Below, piece by piece: positions 16,437-24,754 of a DNA stretch of 64,000 nt. The position numbers were made by a program, and so were the translations under genes. Location of the stretch: assembly GCA_028693035.1 (NCBI GenBank), contig JAQUWE010000002.1:20595-84594 (forward strand). The letters are read 5' to 3'. Numbering within the stretch: the first letter of the stretch is position 1; each line of letters starts with the position of its first letter. The stretch is from Bacilli bacterium (lineage in GTDB: Bacteria; Bacillota_I; Bacilli_A; RF39; UBA660). The notes under the pieces are model-generated. The model ran no database searches and was not told the origin of the DNA. It saw only the letters and a program-made list of their open reading frames with translations.

Positions 16437-18272
16437 TTATGATACTTTATAGCAAATTGCCTGCATTTTAGAATCAAACCCATATACCTCGTTTAAATTG
16501 GTTCCATTTCCGCCGGGATCCATCATATAAACGGTGTCACCCTCTACTCTATCGATTGCCACATAGTGGCCACCTTGTCTAACATTGACTACAAGGTAAC
16601 AACCATCTTTAAGCAAACTACGTATTTGGTCTGGAGCAGAGGCTCCGCCAACTGCGTATTCTGCGCTTATCAATCGAAATCTAGGAGCAAATTGACTAAC
16701 ATCCCAGTAGATAAGTCCACCCGATGTAAAGCCGCCATTCGCATTCATGGCCGTCACAAATGTTCCAGGATTAAAATCCGGGATACTAATTTCCACACCT
16801 GTTCTTGCCATTTGCATAGCAACAGATGTCATTGCACAACCGATAGAACATACGGAACCGCCTCCACCAACTGAAAGGTTAGACCATGGTGCATTGCATT
16901 GTTTCCAGTCTGCATAAGGACCTGCCGCTGCATTATTTGTGGCACAAGTCTTATTGCTACTACTGCCTGAACTTGAACAATTACTTTCTCCAATAGTAGA
17001 TGCCCCATAAGGTCTATAAGAAGAATTGTAGTGCTCCATCAAAATTTCTGTATAATCTTTTCCGGTATTTGCAAGTTCTATCCATCTTCTCTGGTCTACA
17101 TCTAAGTAACCAGCATTTATAACTGTTCCATCTCCACGTAATAAAAGTTTTCCCGCTGTCTGGGCAACCGCTGCACGAATTGGTGCATCTGCAGCAAGGG
17201 GTCCCTTATACTGACTTCCATTGCTACCAGAGTGTACCGTATTTCCTGTATTATTACCTGCTGCATAACAACCTTTATCGGGATCACAATATACTTGATC
17301 CTCTGTACAGTTTCTTAGCGATAAAATCCACTGTCCATCTTTTTCTTCAATGTTTGTCCCCGCACTACTTCCCATAGCGCCTGGTCTCGTCAAGGCATAA
17401 CTTCTTGCGGCTGTAGCTTCTGTTTTTTGTGCTTCTGCTGGGGAATCAGGTCCTATTTCTGCATAGGTAACACCTAGTACATATTTTTCAAAGTCGACCA
17501 ATTCTTCTCCTTCTATAGGAGTACCCCATCCTTCGTCAACACATTTCATAAGCCTTACTTTTACATTACTAATGTTTACACCGTCCAGATTGTAGGTACA
17601 CGCACCACTTTGGGTACAAGATTCCTCTTCATCTTCTTCAAGGAAATATTTATACATAGAAGCATTTTCAATAATGTCTCTTGCAATGGCTCTAGCAGAA
17701 GATTCTGGATGTGCTTCATCTAGATAGTCTTTATATAAGGATGGAACAATATCATTTGCTAAATTGTCTTCAAAATAATCCAAATCGATATTGTTATCTT
17801 TTATCATAGATTTACAAATTTTGTTAATGGTCCACCTAGAAGTACGATATTTTTTCATTTCTTCTTTTGTAGCACTATTCTCTAAATCTTCAGTATCCTC
17901 ATCTTCTGCATCTAATGAATTTTGATCCATTTGTAGGGATTCATCATATATTTGGTCATAATTACCACTATACATAAGGGTACTTAAGACCAATGACTTG
18001 TCAATTTTTATATTGTGTTTTTTTTCATAAGCTTCTACAACTTTGTTGATTCTTTCTTTAAAAGACTTTTGGGAATCATTTAACTTATCATCTTCTATGT
18101 GAAGACTTTTATCAGTACTAAACAAGCTAGTAATAGGTTCAAGCGTACCCATGATAACAAGAAATAGGAGAAAAGAAATGCCAGCGATAACACCGATACC
18201 TACATATATCTTCAATTTCATTTTACTTTTAATGAGTTTCGCAATAATGCCATCCTCTTCTTTATTTTCCAC
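16437..18272 (-). CDS. SpoIID-like + C39-like bifunctional wall enzyme of the T4SS-like locus
   Basis: 611 aa from GTG 18272, with AGGTGGTGAT 3 nt upstream. Residues 20-43 are a membrane anchor. 60-220 is an acidic helical region. About 235-420 is a SpoIID/LytB domain (F-E-K-Y-V-L-G-V-T-Y-A-E-I-G, with Glu272 aligning with the SpoIID catalytic Glu; A-A-R-S-Y-A-L follows). About 470-611 is a papain-fold C39-like domain with C-S-I-G-C-A-M-T-S, G-G-H-Y-V-A-I-D and M-M-D-P-G (Cys-His-Asp). SpoIID enzymes are lytic transglycosylases; C39-like domains cleave peptides. Here they replace the usual VirB1-type SLT-CHAP hydrolase that opens the wall for a secretion channel. Confidence 0.8.
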   Translation of the reverse strand: MENKEEDGIIAKLIKSKMKLKIYVGIGVIAGISFLLFLVIMGTLEPITSLFSTDKSLHIEDDKLNDSQKSFKERINKVVEAYEKKHNIKIDKSLVLSTLMYSGNYDQIYDESLQMDQNSLDAEDEDTEDLENSATKEEMKKYRTSRWTINKICKSMIKDNNIDLDYFEDNLANDIVPSLYKDYLDEAHPESSARAIARDIIENASMYKYFLEEDEEESCTQSGACTYNLDGVNISNVKVRLMKCVDEGWGTPIEGEELVDFEKYVLGVTYAEIGPDSPAEAQKTEATAARSYALTRPGAMGSSAGTNIEEKDGQWILSLRNCTEDQVYCDPDKGCYAAGNNTGNTVHSGSNGSQYKGPLAADAPIRAAVAQTAGKLLLRGDGTVINAGYLDVDQRRWIELANTGKDYTEILMEHYNSSYRPYGASTIGESNCSSSGSSSNKTCATNNAAAGPYADWKQCNAPWSNLSVGGGGSVCSIGCAMTSVAMQMARTGVEISIPDFNPGTFVTAMNANGGFTSGGLIYWDVSQFAPRFRLISAEYAVGGASAPDQIRSLLKDGCYLVVNVRQGGHYVAIDRVEGDTVYMMDPGGNGTNLNEVYGFDSKMQAICYKVS

Positions 18273-18310
18273 TCTATCACCACCTATTACCTCATATTAG
18301 AAAAAGAGAA

Positions 18311-20095
18311 TTATAGACCGCCTCCGCCTCCGAAGGAATCTAATTCTTTCTCTGTTACAACTACATTAATACGCATACGTCTAGCACCACAAACAAAGAG
18401 TGCCTCTCCTTGATTGTATTTTTTAATACTATCTTTTTCATTTTCATTTAAGTCAATTAATTTAGATAAATCTTCTACTGCTTGTTTTCTAAGTCCCATA
18501 ACAAGATAGTAAGAAGCATTATCAAAGATTGCTTTTCCTTGTGTAATAACACCCGGATCTGAAAAGTCAGAAGGCTGCTGCGTAATAATGATCGTTCCTG
18601 TATTATATTTACGAGCACGTCTTTGTACTTGTGCTGAGAGATCAGCACCTAAGGTGTTGTTCCCACTCAATAGAACGTGAGCTTCATCTACCATTAATAT
18701 GGTATTGGTTTCTTTATCAAGTGTAAGACCCCATGCATACTTTAAAATGTTGAAAAATAAAGCATTTCTTACATTGGTATCTGCATTCATAATTTCTCTG
18801 ATATTAAATACGACAAATTCACTTTGTGGTGCAATTGTTGTATAATCATCAAAATAGTATTTGAGTTCTTTTGTAAGAGGACGGATTTTAAGTTCCAATC
18901 TCTCCATAATATCTTTTTCATGTGTCTTTTCAGGCATTGCCATCAATCTACCTTTAATCGTTGCATAAACATCGGTAAAGGTTGGATAATCTTTTGAAGC
19001 ATATCGAGAAAAATCTGTATTAAAATCAATACCAAATCTCTTATATGTATCTTGCACAACTTCACTGAAAAGGGTTAAAACGTCTTCCTCTATATCAGGT
19101 GAATAATATTTTATAAAAGCTTTAACCGTTTGTAACGTTCTTGTTAAAACCGTATAACCAAGTCCTTGTCTGATTTCATCTTCATCTGCATCCATGATAA
19201 CTTCAAGTGGATTGATCATACCATATTCTCCACCTTTTCCAAGGTCGATGAAATCTCCACCAAACATTTTTGTCATCTCTTCAAGTTCGCCTTCTGGGTC
19301 AATTACAATAACCTTATAATCATTACGTAGGTTGTTTCTAAGTAACAATTTAGCTGCAGTTGATTTACCACTACCAGAAGTACCTAAAATAATCATATTG
19401 GCATTGTTTCTGTTTGGTTCTTTTTTAAGTTGATATAAGAACTGATTGAATAGAATAACACCACCAGAGAAGTCCACACCTAGAAGGGTTGATAAACCTG
19501 GGTCTTTGATACTATCAAAAATAAAGGGATACATAGCTGCAATTGTTGGAGAAGGAATTGGTGTTCCAATTCTGTCTTCGATATCTTGTTTTGGGAAAAT
19601 AGGTAAAATAGATTTTAATACTTTTTCCTGTTCAAAACGAAGTGGTAATGCATTCATTTCCATAGCCATAAGGTAGTTTTTCATCTGTACCTTTTTCTGT
19701 ATCAATTCTTCTTCTGAATCTGCTGTTATCATGATATGAAGTTGGAAATCATAAATTTTAGATTGACTAGAAGCAAGCATTTGAATAAATTGTTCTAACG
19801 ATTCATAATCTTGTCTAATTCTTTCTTGAATTGTTTTATCATTTTCTTCTTGATATCTTTGTTTTAAATCAGCAATTTCTTTATTAATCATTTTACTAAT
19901 AATACTAAATGGCATTGGAATATGTTTAATAACTATTTTATTTCCTGGCATATTGGTTATACTAGCTAAAAAGCCAGGACTGATATATTTTGGGAATGAA
20001 ATAACTGTTAAAATCGTCGCATACTTATCACTAATTGAAAAAGATGCTGGTTTGAATTCTAGCCCTTTAGGCGCTATTTGTTTTTTTATATCCAT
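18311..20095 (-). CDS. virB4: VirB4/TrsE-type secretion ATPase
   Basis: 594 aa. Walker A G-T-S-G-S-G-K-S-T (238-246) is followed by V-I-D-P-E-G-E-L. Walker B is I-L-M-V-D-E-A-H-V-L-L, and the R/Q motif is I-I-T-Q-Q-P-S-D-F. This is the energising hexamer of type IV secretion, at the inner face of the membrane. The N-terminal part is shorter than in one-piece VirB4 proteins; the missing part fits the separate TrsD-like gene just upstream. The ATG overlaps that gene's stop as TAATG (1 nt), so the two are coupled. The protein ends in a Gly run. Confidence 0.93.
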   Translation of the reverse strand: MDIKKQIAPKGLEFKPASFSISDKYATILTVISFPKYISPGFLASITNMPGNKIVIKHIPMPFSIISKMINKEIADLKQRYQEENDKTIQERIRQDYESLEQFIQMLASSQSKIYDFQLHIMITADSEEELIQKKVQMKNYLMAMEMNALPLRFEQEKVLKSILPIFPKQDIEDRIGTPIPSPTIAAMYPFIFDSIKDPGLSTLLGVDFSGGVILFNQFLYQLKKEPNRNNANMIILGTSGSGKSTAAKLLLRNNLRNDYKVIVIDPEGELEEMTKMFGGDFIDLGKGGEYGMINPLEVIMDADEDEIRQGLGYTVLTRTLQTVKAFIKYYSPDIEEDVLTLFSEVVQDTYKRFGIDFNTDFSRYASKDYPTFTDVYATIKGRLMAMPEKTHEKDIMERLELKIRPLTKELKYYFDDYTTIAPQSEFVVFNIREIMNADTNVRNALFFNILKYAWGLTLDKETNTILMVDEAHVLLSGNNTLGADLSAQVQRRARKYNTGTIIITQQPSDFSDPGVITQGKAIFDNASYYLVMGLRKQAVEDLSKLIDLNENEKDSIKKYNQGEALFVCGARRMRINVVVTEKELDSFGGGGGL

Positions 20096-20643
20096 TATCC
20101 AATCACCGCCCCAAATGAACTTGTTTGTCCACCATTTAAGAAGTTATCTAAAATCATTCTTAAATCATCATTGGTTACCTGGTATGCAGATAATCCTGCA
20201 TTCGCAAAATTGGTAATCAATGTACGTACCTTTTTTTGTACCATATTAATATCTTTTTCTTTAAATAGTAAGAAATATTCTGTATCCACAATATTATTAT
20301 TCATAAAGTCATTGGCTTTGTTGATGTCTTCCATAATCAATTTTCTTTTTGATTGATTTTGTACTTGATTATAAAGTAGTTGAAGTTGTGATAGGTAAAC
20401 ATTCAAATCAACAGGTCTATCTGCTGCCATAATCCAAAATTCATAATCAATCATATTGTATACATTTTTTAAATTACTAACAATCATTTCCTGCATATCT
20501 TGTTCTAGGATAAAGATATTTCTTGGTTGTATTTTAATCCCACATACTTTTTCCCCATTTTCTAAAATAATCATACCATTGGTTATATTTTTAATGGGTA
20601 CAAAGTTATCCTCAGTGTACTTACTTTTGCTTGGTTTCTTCAT
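20095..20643 (-). CDS. TrsD-like T4SS component (VirB4 N-terminal-like module)
   Basis: 182 aa, cytosolic. It begins with N-F-V-P-I-K-N-I-T-N-G-M-I-I-L-E-N-G (about 13-30) and K-V-C-G-I-K-I-Q-P-R-N, the pattern of TrsD/TraD-type proteins that precede TrsE in Gram-positive conjugation systems such as staphylococcal trs. No P-loop. It overlaps the PrgI gene by 23 nt upstream and virB4 by 1 nt downstream. The fixed order PrgI-TrsD-VirB4 is the strongest support for the call. Confidence 0.75.
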   Translation of the reverse strand: MKKPSKSKYTEDNFVPIKNITNGMIILENGEKVCGIKIQPRNIFILEQDMQEMIVSNLKNVYNMIDYEFWIMAADRPVDLNVYLSQLQLLYNQVQNQSKRKLIMEDINKANDFMNNNIVDTEYFLLFKEKDINMVQKKVRTLITNFANAGLSAYQVTNDDLRMILDNFLNGGQTSSFGAVIG

Positions 20644-20935
20644 CTAGCACACACCAACCTTTCCAGACAAATCGTTGTCTATTTGTAAAAAAATCTATTG
20701 CATTTTTAATAATGGTAATCATGTTGTGATAATTAGGAATCGGCAACACAAGAAACCCACATATTAAAGCTGGCATTAAAGCAAGTACTGCAATAGACAA
20801 TTGCTCAACGGGAAGTGTTAATAATAACAAAGTTGTTATCCCCACTCCTGAACCAAATAATATTAAATCAAATGGCGTAAACAATCCAAAAATTAATAAT
20901 GATTTTTTTGAATTGGCTGGTATTAAGAACCCCAT
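20621..20935 (-). CDS. PrgI-family membrane protein (TrsC-like, VirB3 position)
   Basis: 104 aa. The short N-terminus carries I-P-A-N-S-K-K-S-L. Two hydrophobic segments follow (about 24-42 and 44-66), then N-Y-H-N-M-I-T-I-I-K-N-A and R-Q-R-F-V-W-K-G-W, matching the PrgI layout. In Gram-positive T4SSs PrgI takes the VirB3 place and works with VirB4 at the membrane. It is coupled by a 23-nt overlap to the TrsD-like gene. Confidence 0.8.
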   Translation of the reverse strand: MGFLIPANSKKSLLIFGLFTPFDLILFGSGVGITTLLLLTLPVEQLSIAVLALMPALICGFLVLPIPNYHNMITIIKNAIDFFTNRQRFVWKGWCVLDEETKQK

Positions 20936-20952
20936 ATTCTATTCCTCCTCTT

Positions 20953-23049
20953 TTATTGTTTATTTACTTTTTCCCCATTCGGACCGTAGTCCTTTACAAT
21001 ATCTTTATATTTTTCTCTAGGAGATTCATCCTGATTAAACATTCTCTGTACATCTTTTTTCTCATCTTTCGCTGTACCCATTTTTCTATCAAGTTCTCCA
21101 ACTTCATGTCTTGCGATTGTTTGTTCATCCATAGATCTTTGTAATTGTTCCATCTCACGGATATCATTTTCATAACTTTCAATTTCCGTTTGGGTTTTCA
21201 TATAAGCACTATTTGGATTTGAGTATGCCGTATTATCTTGTACTGCTTTAATATAATCTTGATTAGTTAGACCATTTGCCTTTAGATAATCGCTTGTTGA
21301 CATACCTGAGTTATTTAAATCACTTAAAAGCTTTTGGGCTGCACTATACTCCTGCTTAGCTTTAACAAAAGCTGGTGTTTTAGCACTGTTTATTTTGCTT
21401 TGTCTTGCACTTGATTCACCACTTAAATCTGCGGTATTAATACCTCTTTTTTGTAATGATTCAGTTAGAGAATTGGTACGATGTGAAAGCATACTTAATT
21501 TTGTTTCTGCTTGGTTTTTTGCATCTCCAATATTCTTTATAACGCCACCGACAGCATCTACTCTTTTTTTACCACCAATACCTTGAATTATTCTTCCCAT
21601 TGACATGTGAGAATATTCTTTTCCTGTAAAATTTTTATAAGCAGAATCCATTGCTTTATTAAAGCCACCTAGTCCATCTTTTCCTCTACTTTTAAAACCA
21701 GTGGCTGCTCCACCAAATATACCACTGGCAAGTCCTCTTCCGATGGCATTGGAATCCATACCTGCTTTAAGTCCTGCAAATCCTCCACCAACTGCACCTA
21801 TACCAGCACCTAATATACTTCCTGCTACACCGGCTGCAATAGGAGAACCTTTCAGTGGGTTAAGTGAGAATTTACCATCTAGCTTAACACCAAAAATGGA
21901 TTCAATTAATTTTGGTAACTCACTTGCAAACATTAGGGCACCAATGATAATGAATAGGGTAACCATTGGACCTACTGTAAGTGTTTCTGTTCCACCTTCT
22001 GCACCAATTGGTGCGTAATACCTAATTCCATTAGATCTTGTAACCAATGTAATAACAAAAATTGCAAAATAAATGGCTGCTAATCTAACAAATAATCCAA
22101 CATATGTAGAAATACATGCTTTCACCCAACCATCAAAACTCTTAGCCTTTGCCTTAGTATCCATTAAAGAAATAACGGGAATTGGGGCAATCAATTCTAA
22201 AAATCCTAATTTAACAGTACGAAGAGCAATTTGAAAACAGAATATTAGTAAAATCCAAACCACAGCAAGTCCACCAATAAGTGAAATAATGATCTTATAG
22301 TCAAACACAAATTCACCATCACTTGTTTTGGACTTGATTATATCATCAGATAACAAACTTTTAACACTTTTTTGTGTATAAGCCCTTTCATAGGTTACAA
22401 CCATTTTTTTCTTGTCTTCATCGCTACCTTTGGCATTATCCACAATTGCTTGCGCACATGTTCCATTTAATTTGTACATGTAATCGCCTTCAAATTCTTC
22501 TGCCTTATCTTGATCTTCATAGCTTGTATCTTTTAGTGCATCATCTAAAACAAAGTTTGATTCTTCTTCTGTACAAATATCTTCACTTGGATAAATAAAT
22601 GCATTCAAAACAGAAAAAGCCATATTTCTAGAAGCATTTCTAACTTGTAATGCCTCTGAATAAGATTCTCCATCTACACCTAAAATGAGTTCTTGTAAAA
22701 CATTTTCCTGTAAAATAGCCTTTTGTATTCTTTTTGACATAGGAAAAATGACGGTTGGAACTGCAATCAACAATACTAAAGATACAATAATATTGATAAC
22801 AAGTTTTTTACCACCGGTTTTAGAATCACTCATAGCATCTGGATTTACTACATAATTTATAAATGAAAAAATAAGTTTAAATGCCATTAAAATACCAAGT
22901 AGGGCATACACTCTAGTCGCAAATGCCTGAATGGTATCGTAATTAAAGATTTCTACGTTGGCAATTTTCATAAGTAATTCATATACTTTAGCCAAAAATC
23001 CATAAACAGCACCATCTAACATAGCAAGGATTGATCTGAAAAACACCAT
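20953..23049 (-). CDS. VirB6/TrbL-like polytopic channel protein
   Basis: 698 aa from ATG 23049, with GGAGGG 8 nt upstream; the in-frame TTG further 5' would include the site. Helices lie at about 35-62, 85-105, a large loop (110-245) with three Cys, then at about 250-275, 310-335 and 360-385. A Gly/Ala-rich segment (about 400-450) is followed by a long charged coiled-coil C-terminus (530-698). TrbL/VirB6 proteins form part of the inner-membrane channel. The Gly/Ala stretch plus soluble helical tail is typical of Gram-positive versions. It has its own promoter at about 23100-23128. Confidence 0.82.
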   Translation of the reverse strand: MVFFRSILAMLDGAVYGFLAKVYELLMKIANVEIFNYDTIQAFATRVYALLGILMAFKLIFSFINYVVNPDAMSDSKTGGKKLVINIIVSLVLLIAVPTVIFPMSKRIQKAILQENVLQELILGVDGESYSEALQVRNASRNMAFSVLNAFIYPSEDICTEEESNFVLDDALKDTSYEDQDKAEEFEGDYMYKLNGTCAQAIVDNAKGSDEDKKKMVVTYERAYTQKSVKSLLSDDIIKSKTSDGEFVFDYKIIISLIGGLAVVWILLIFCFQIALRTVKLGFLELIAPIPVISLMDTKAKAKSFDGWVKACISTYVGLFVRLAAIYFAIFVITLVTRSNGIRYYAPIGAEGGTETLTVGPMVTLFIIIGALMFASELPKLIESIFGVKLDGKFSLNPLKGSPIAAGVAGSILGAGIGAVGGGFAGLKAGMDSNAIGRGLASGIFGGAATGFKSRGKDGLGGFNKAMDSAYKNFTGKEYSHMSMGRIIQGIGGKKRVDAVGGVIKNIGDAKNQAETKLSMLSHRTNSLTESLQKRGINTADLSGESSARQSKINSAKTPAFVKAKQEYSAAQKLLSDLNNSGMSTSDYLKANGLTNQDYIKAVQDNTAYSNPNSAYMKTQTEIESYENDIREMEQLQRSMDEQTIARHEVGELDRKMGTAKDEKKDVQRMFNQDESPREKYKDIVKDYGPNGEKVNKQ

Positions 23050-23099
23050 ATTTATACCCTCCAATATATATTAAAATTCTTAGATTTTATATCTATATC

Positions 23100-23128
23100 A
23101 TTATAACATAAAAAGAACAAATTACAAA
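23100..23128 (-). promoter_or_regulatory. Promoter of the T4SS-like operon (virB6 onward)
   Basis: Minus strand TTTGTA (23128-23123), 17 bp, TATAAT (23105-23100) with a TG one base upstream (extended -10). It follows the pilin terminator. Confidence 0.65.
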
Positions 23129-23140
23129 GATTTTGAAACA

Positions 23141-23173
23141 AAAAAAGATATTAATTATCTTTAATATCTTTTT
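23141..23173 (-). terminator. Terminator after the pilin gene
   Basis: AAGATATTAA / TTAATATCTT arms with a flanking A/T run, 13 bp after the pilin stop. It separates a short pilin transcript from the channel operon. Confidence 0.7.
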
Positions 23174-23185
23174 ACTTTATCTCTT

Positions 23186-23572
23186 TTAGTTATTTGGATT
23201 CGCTGGTTCACAATCATTTGAAGCTGGGTCAGCATTAATGAAACAGTTAATACAACCAAGTGAATTACTCTCTCCAATTACGCTAAGTACCAATTTAACA
23301 ACAGCAACAATGAAGAATACAATAACGGCAGCTAGTAAACGTTTGATAAACGTTTGTTGTCCCTTTTTGATTTCATCATCTTTTTGTGCCATAACAGCTT
23401 TTCCTAAATCAACCATACCCATTACAATTAAGATAATTGGTACACCAATTTGAATAATCATAATAACAGATGATACAATGTTAGGTAAAATACCTTGGAA
23501 TGTAAAGGTGCCTCCACCACAACTATAATCACTATCTTTTGTTAGTGCTAATAAGTTAAATAAGTTTGCCAT
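23186..23572 (-). CDS. VirB2-like major pilin candidate
   Basis: 128 aa. A short N-terminal region with a Cys is followed by two membrane helices (about 34-58 with I-Q-I-G-V-P-I-I-L-I-V-M-G-M-V-D, and about 75-97), with K-K-G-Q-Q-T-F-I-K-R between them. The C-terminus has C-I-N-C-F. This two-helix pattern is the TrbC/VirB2 pilin pattern. It has its own consensus promoter and its own terminator, as expected for a subunit needed in large amounts. GAGGAGG lies 5 nt before the ATG. First gene of the T4SS-like locus. Confidence 0.75.
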   Translation of the reverse strand: MANLFNLLALTKDSDYSCGGGTFTFQGILPNIVSSVIMIIQIGVPIILIVMGMVDLGKAVMAQKDDEIKKGQQTFIKRLLAAVIVFFIVAVVKLVLSVIGESNSLGCINCFINADPASNDCEPANPNN

Positions 23573-23594
23573 AATAACCTCCTCTAATAATACA

Positions 23595-23623
23595 ATATTA
23601 CTTCATTTTTTTACCTTTGTCAA
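23595..23623 (-). promoter_or_regulatory. Pilin gene promoter
   Basis: Minus strand TTGACA (23623-23618), 17 bp, TAATAT (23600-23595), 23 bp before the pilin ATG. Confidence 0.8.
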
Positions 23624-23710
23624 GATATCCTTAAAAATATGTAAAGTAAAATATTAAATGATAGAAAAACCCTTTTCTTCTTTTTGTATATACTAGTAGT
23701 AGGTGGTATT

Positions 23711-23887
23711 ATGAATCGAAATTGGTGGTGCGGTCGTGGAAAATGGTTCGGCTGTTTATTGTTTTTTTCCGTTATTTTAGTTTATCAGTTTATTTTAACT
23801 TTACTTTTTATTAGTAGATTTAATTTATTTTTGCTATTTCTCTTCATGTGCATCGTTTTCTTTGCCTTTTTCCGTATTATATGGTGA
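23711..23887 (+). CDS. Possible small membrane protein
   Basis: 58 aa from ATG 23711, preceded by TAGGTGG. A Trp/Arg/Cys-rich start (M-N-R-N-W-W-C-G-R-G-K-W-F-G-C) is followed by two very hydrophobic Phe/Leu segments. Its 3' end overlaps the convergent ysxE-like gene by 54 nt, which lowers confidence. The ribosome site and composition look genuine. Confidence 0.4.
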   Translation: MNRNWWCGRGKWFGCLLFFSVILVYQFILTLLFISRFNLFLLFLFMCIVFFAFFRIIW

Positions 23888-24754
23888 AATAATAAATTCT
23901 GTTTTATAGAGAAAGTCTATTTTTTCACTAATCATTTTACATCTTGCGTATTCGCTTTCTCTTTCTTCTAATTTATCAGGCAAAGCCATTAAAATAAAAA
24001 GTAACTTTCTTTCTTCATCCTGTAAAGGATATTTTTTTTCGTAATAAGCTAATAATTCATAAAAATCAAAGTCTAAACCATGTCTTTTATATAGTTTGTA
24101 AAAATCAAAAATAGGTATATCTATTTTTGATTTTTTCCAGTTGATAAAATAAGATTTTTCATTTCTGATAAAGTGGTCTAAAGATAAATTGTTATGCAAA
24201 ACAACACGTCGCATTGTTCTCTTTTCTTTTATCATTTCATACCAAGATTCAATTTCTGCTTCCGCATAATATAAAGCGGATAGTATCTTGGTAATATTTA
24301 GCGCTAATAAATATTCTGATGGACTCATAAATATTTTGGTTTCTACTAGGGTAATTTGATCTGTATAATAAGTTCTTAAATGTTCAATATTCCCTTTTAC
24401 ATCTTCATAAATTTCTTTATAATCATCTTCTGTAACTTCACTATAATGGGTTGTCTTACTATGGAGCAAAGAAAGAAGATCAACCAAGTCAAACATTTTC
24501 TGATCTTCTGGTATATGAGAGCCCTCTATATAAGGGACAATTTCATAATCAGCGTCCCTTTCTAAAGTAGCTTCGGGATAATAGGAAAAATTTCTGGATT
24601 TTAAATATTCAAAAATTTCATTTTTATCTTCTCTGCCTATCTCTTTTATAACATAGTTTCCTTCATCGGTATAGACAATAACAGCTTTTCCTTTATATTC
24701 GATTTTTTTAGGTTTTAGATGATATTTTTCTAGAACTTCATTATATTTTTTCAC
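23834..24754 (-). CDS. YsxE/CotS-like kinase-fold spore protein
   Basis: 306 aa starting at GTG 24754. It shows a degenerate aminoglycoside-phosphotransferase/CotS fold: Y-V-I-K-E-I-G (33-39) as the ATP-lysine strand, V-V-L-H-N-N-L-S-L-D-H-F-I (about 192-204) as the catalytic loop (His and Asn where active kinases have H-x-D) and Y-F-I-N-W as the DFG-like site. In B. subtilis ysxE lies directly after spoVID, the same order as here, with a 14-nt overlap. Spore-coat association is inferred from this synteny. The altered catalytic residues suggest a non-canonical or lost kinase activity. Confidence 0.75.
   Translation of the reverse strand: MKKYNEVLEKYHLKPKKIEYKGKAVIVYTDEGNYVIKEIGREDKNEIFEYLKSRNFSYYPEATLERDADYEIVPYIEGSHIPEDQKMFDLVDLLSLLHSKTTHYSEVTEDDYKEIYEDVKGNIEHLRTYYTDQITLVETKIFMSPSEYLLALNITKILSALYYAEAEIESWYEMIKEKRTMRRVVLHNNLSLDHFIRNEKSYFINWKKSKIDIPIFDFYKLYKRHGLDFDFYELLAYYEKKYPLQDEERKLLFILMALPDKLEERESEYARCKMISEKIDFLYKTEFIISPYNTEKGKENDAHEEK

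Noticed and set aside
12094..23572. Conjugative transposon or ICE
   Set aside because: No relaxase, integrase, oriT-like dyad or boundary repeat; flanked by core genes on both sides.
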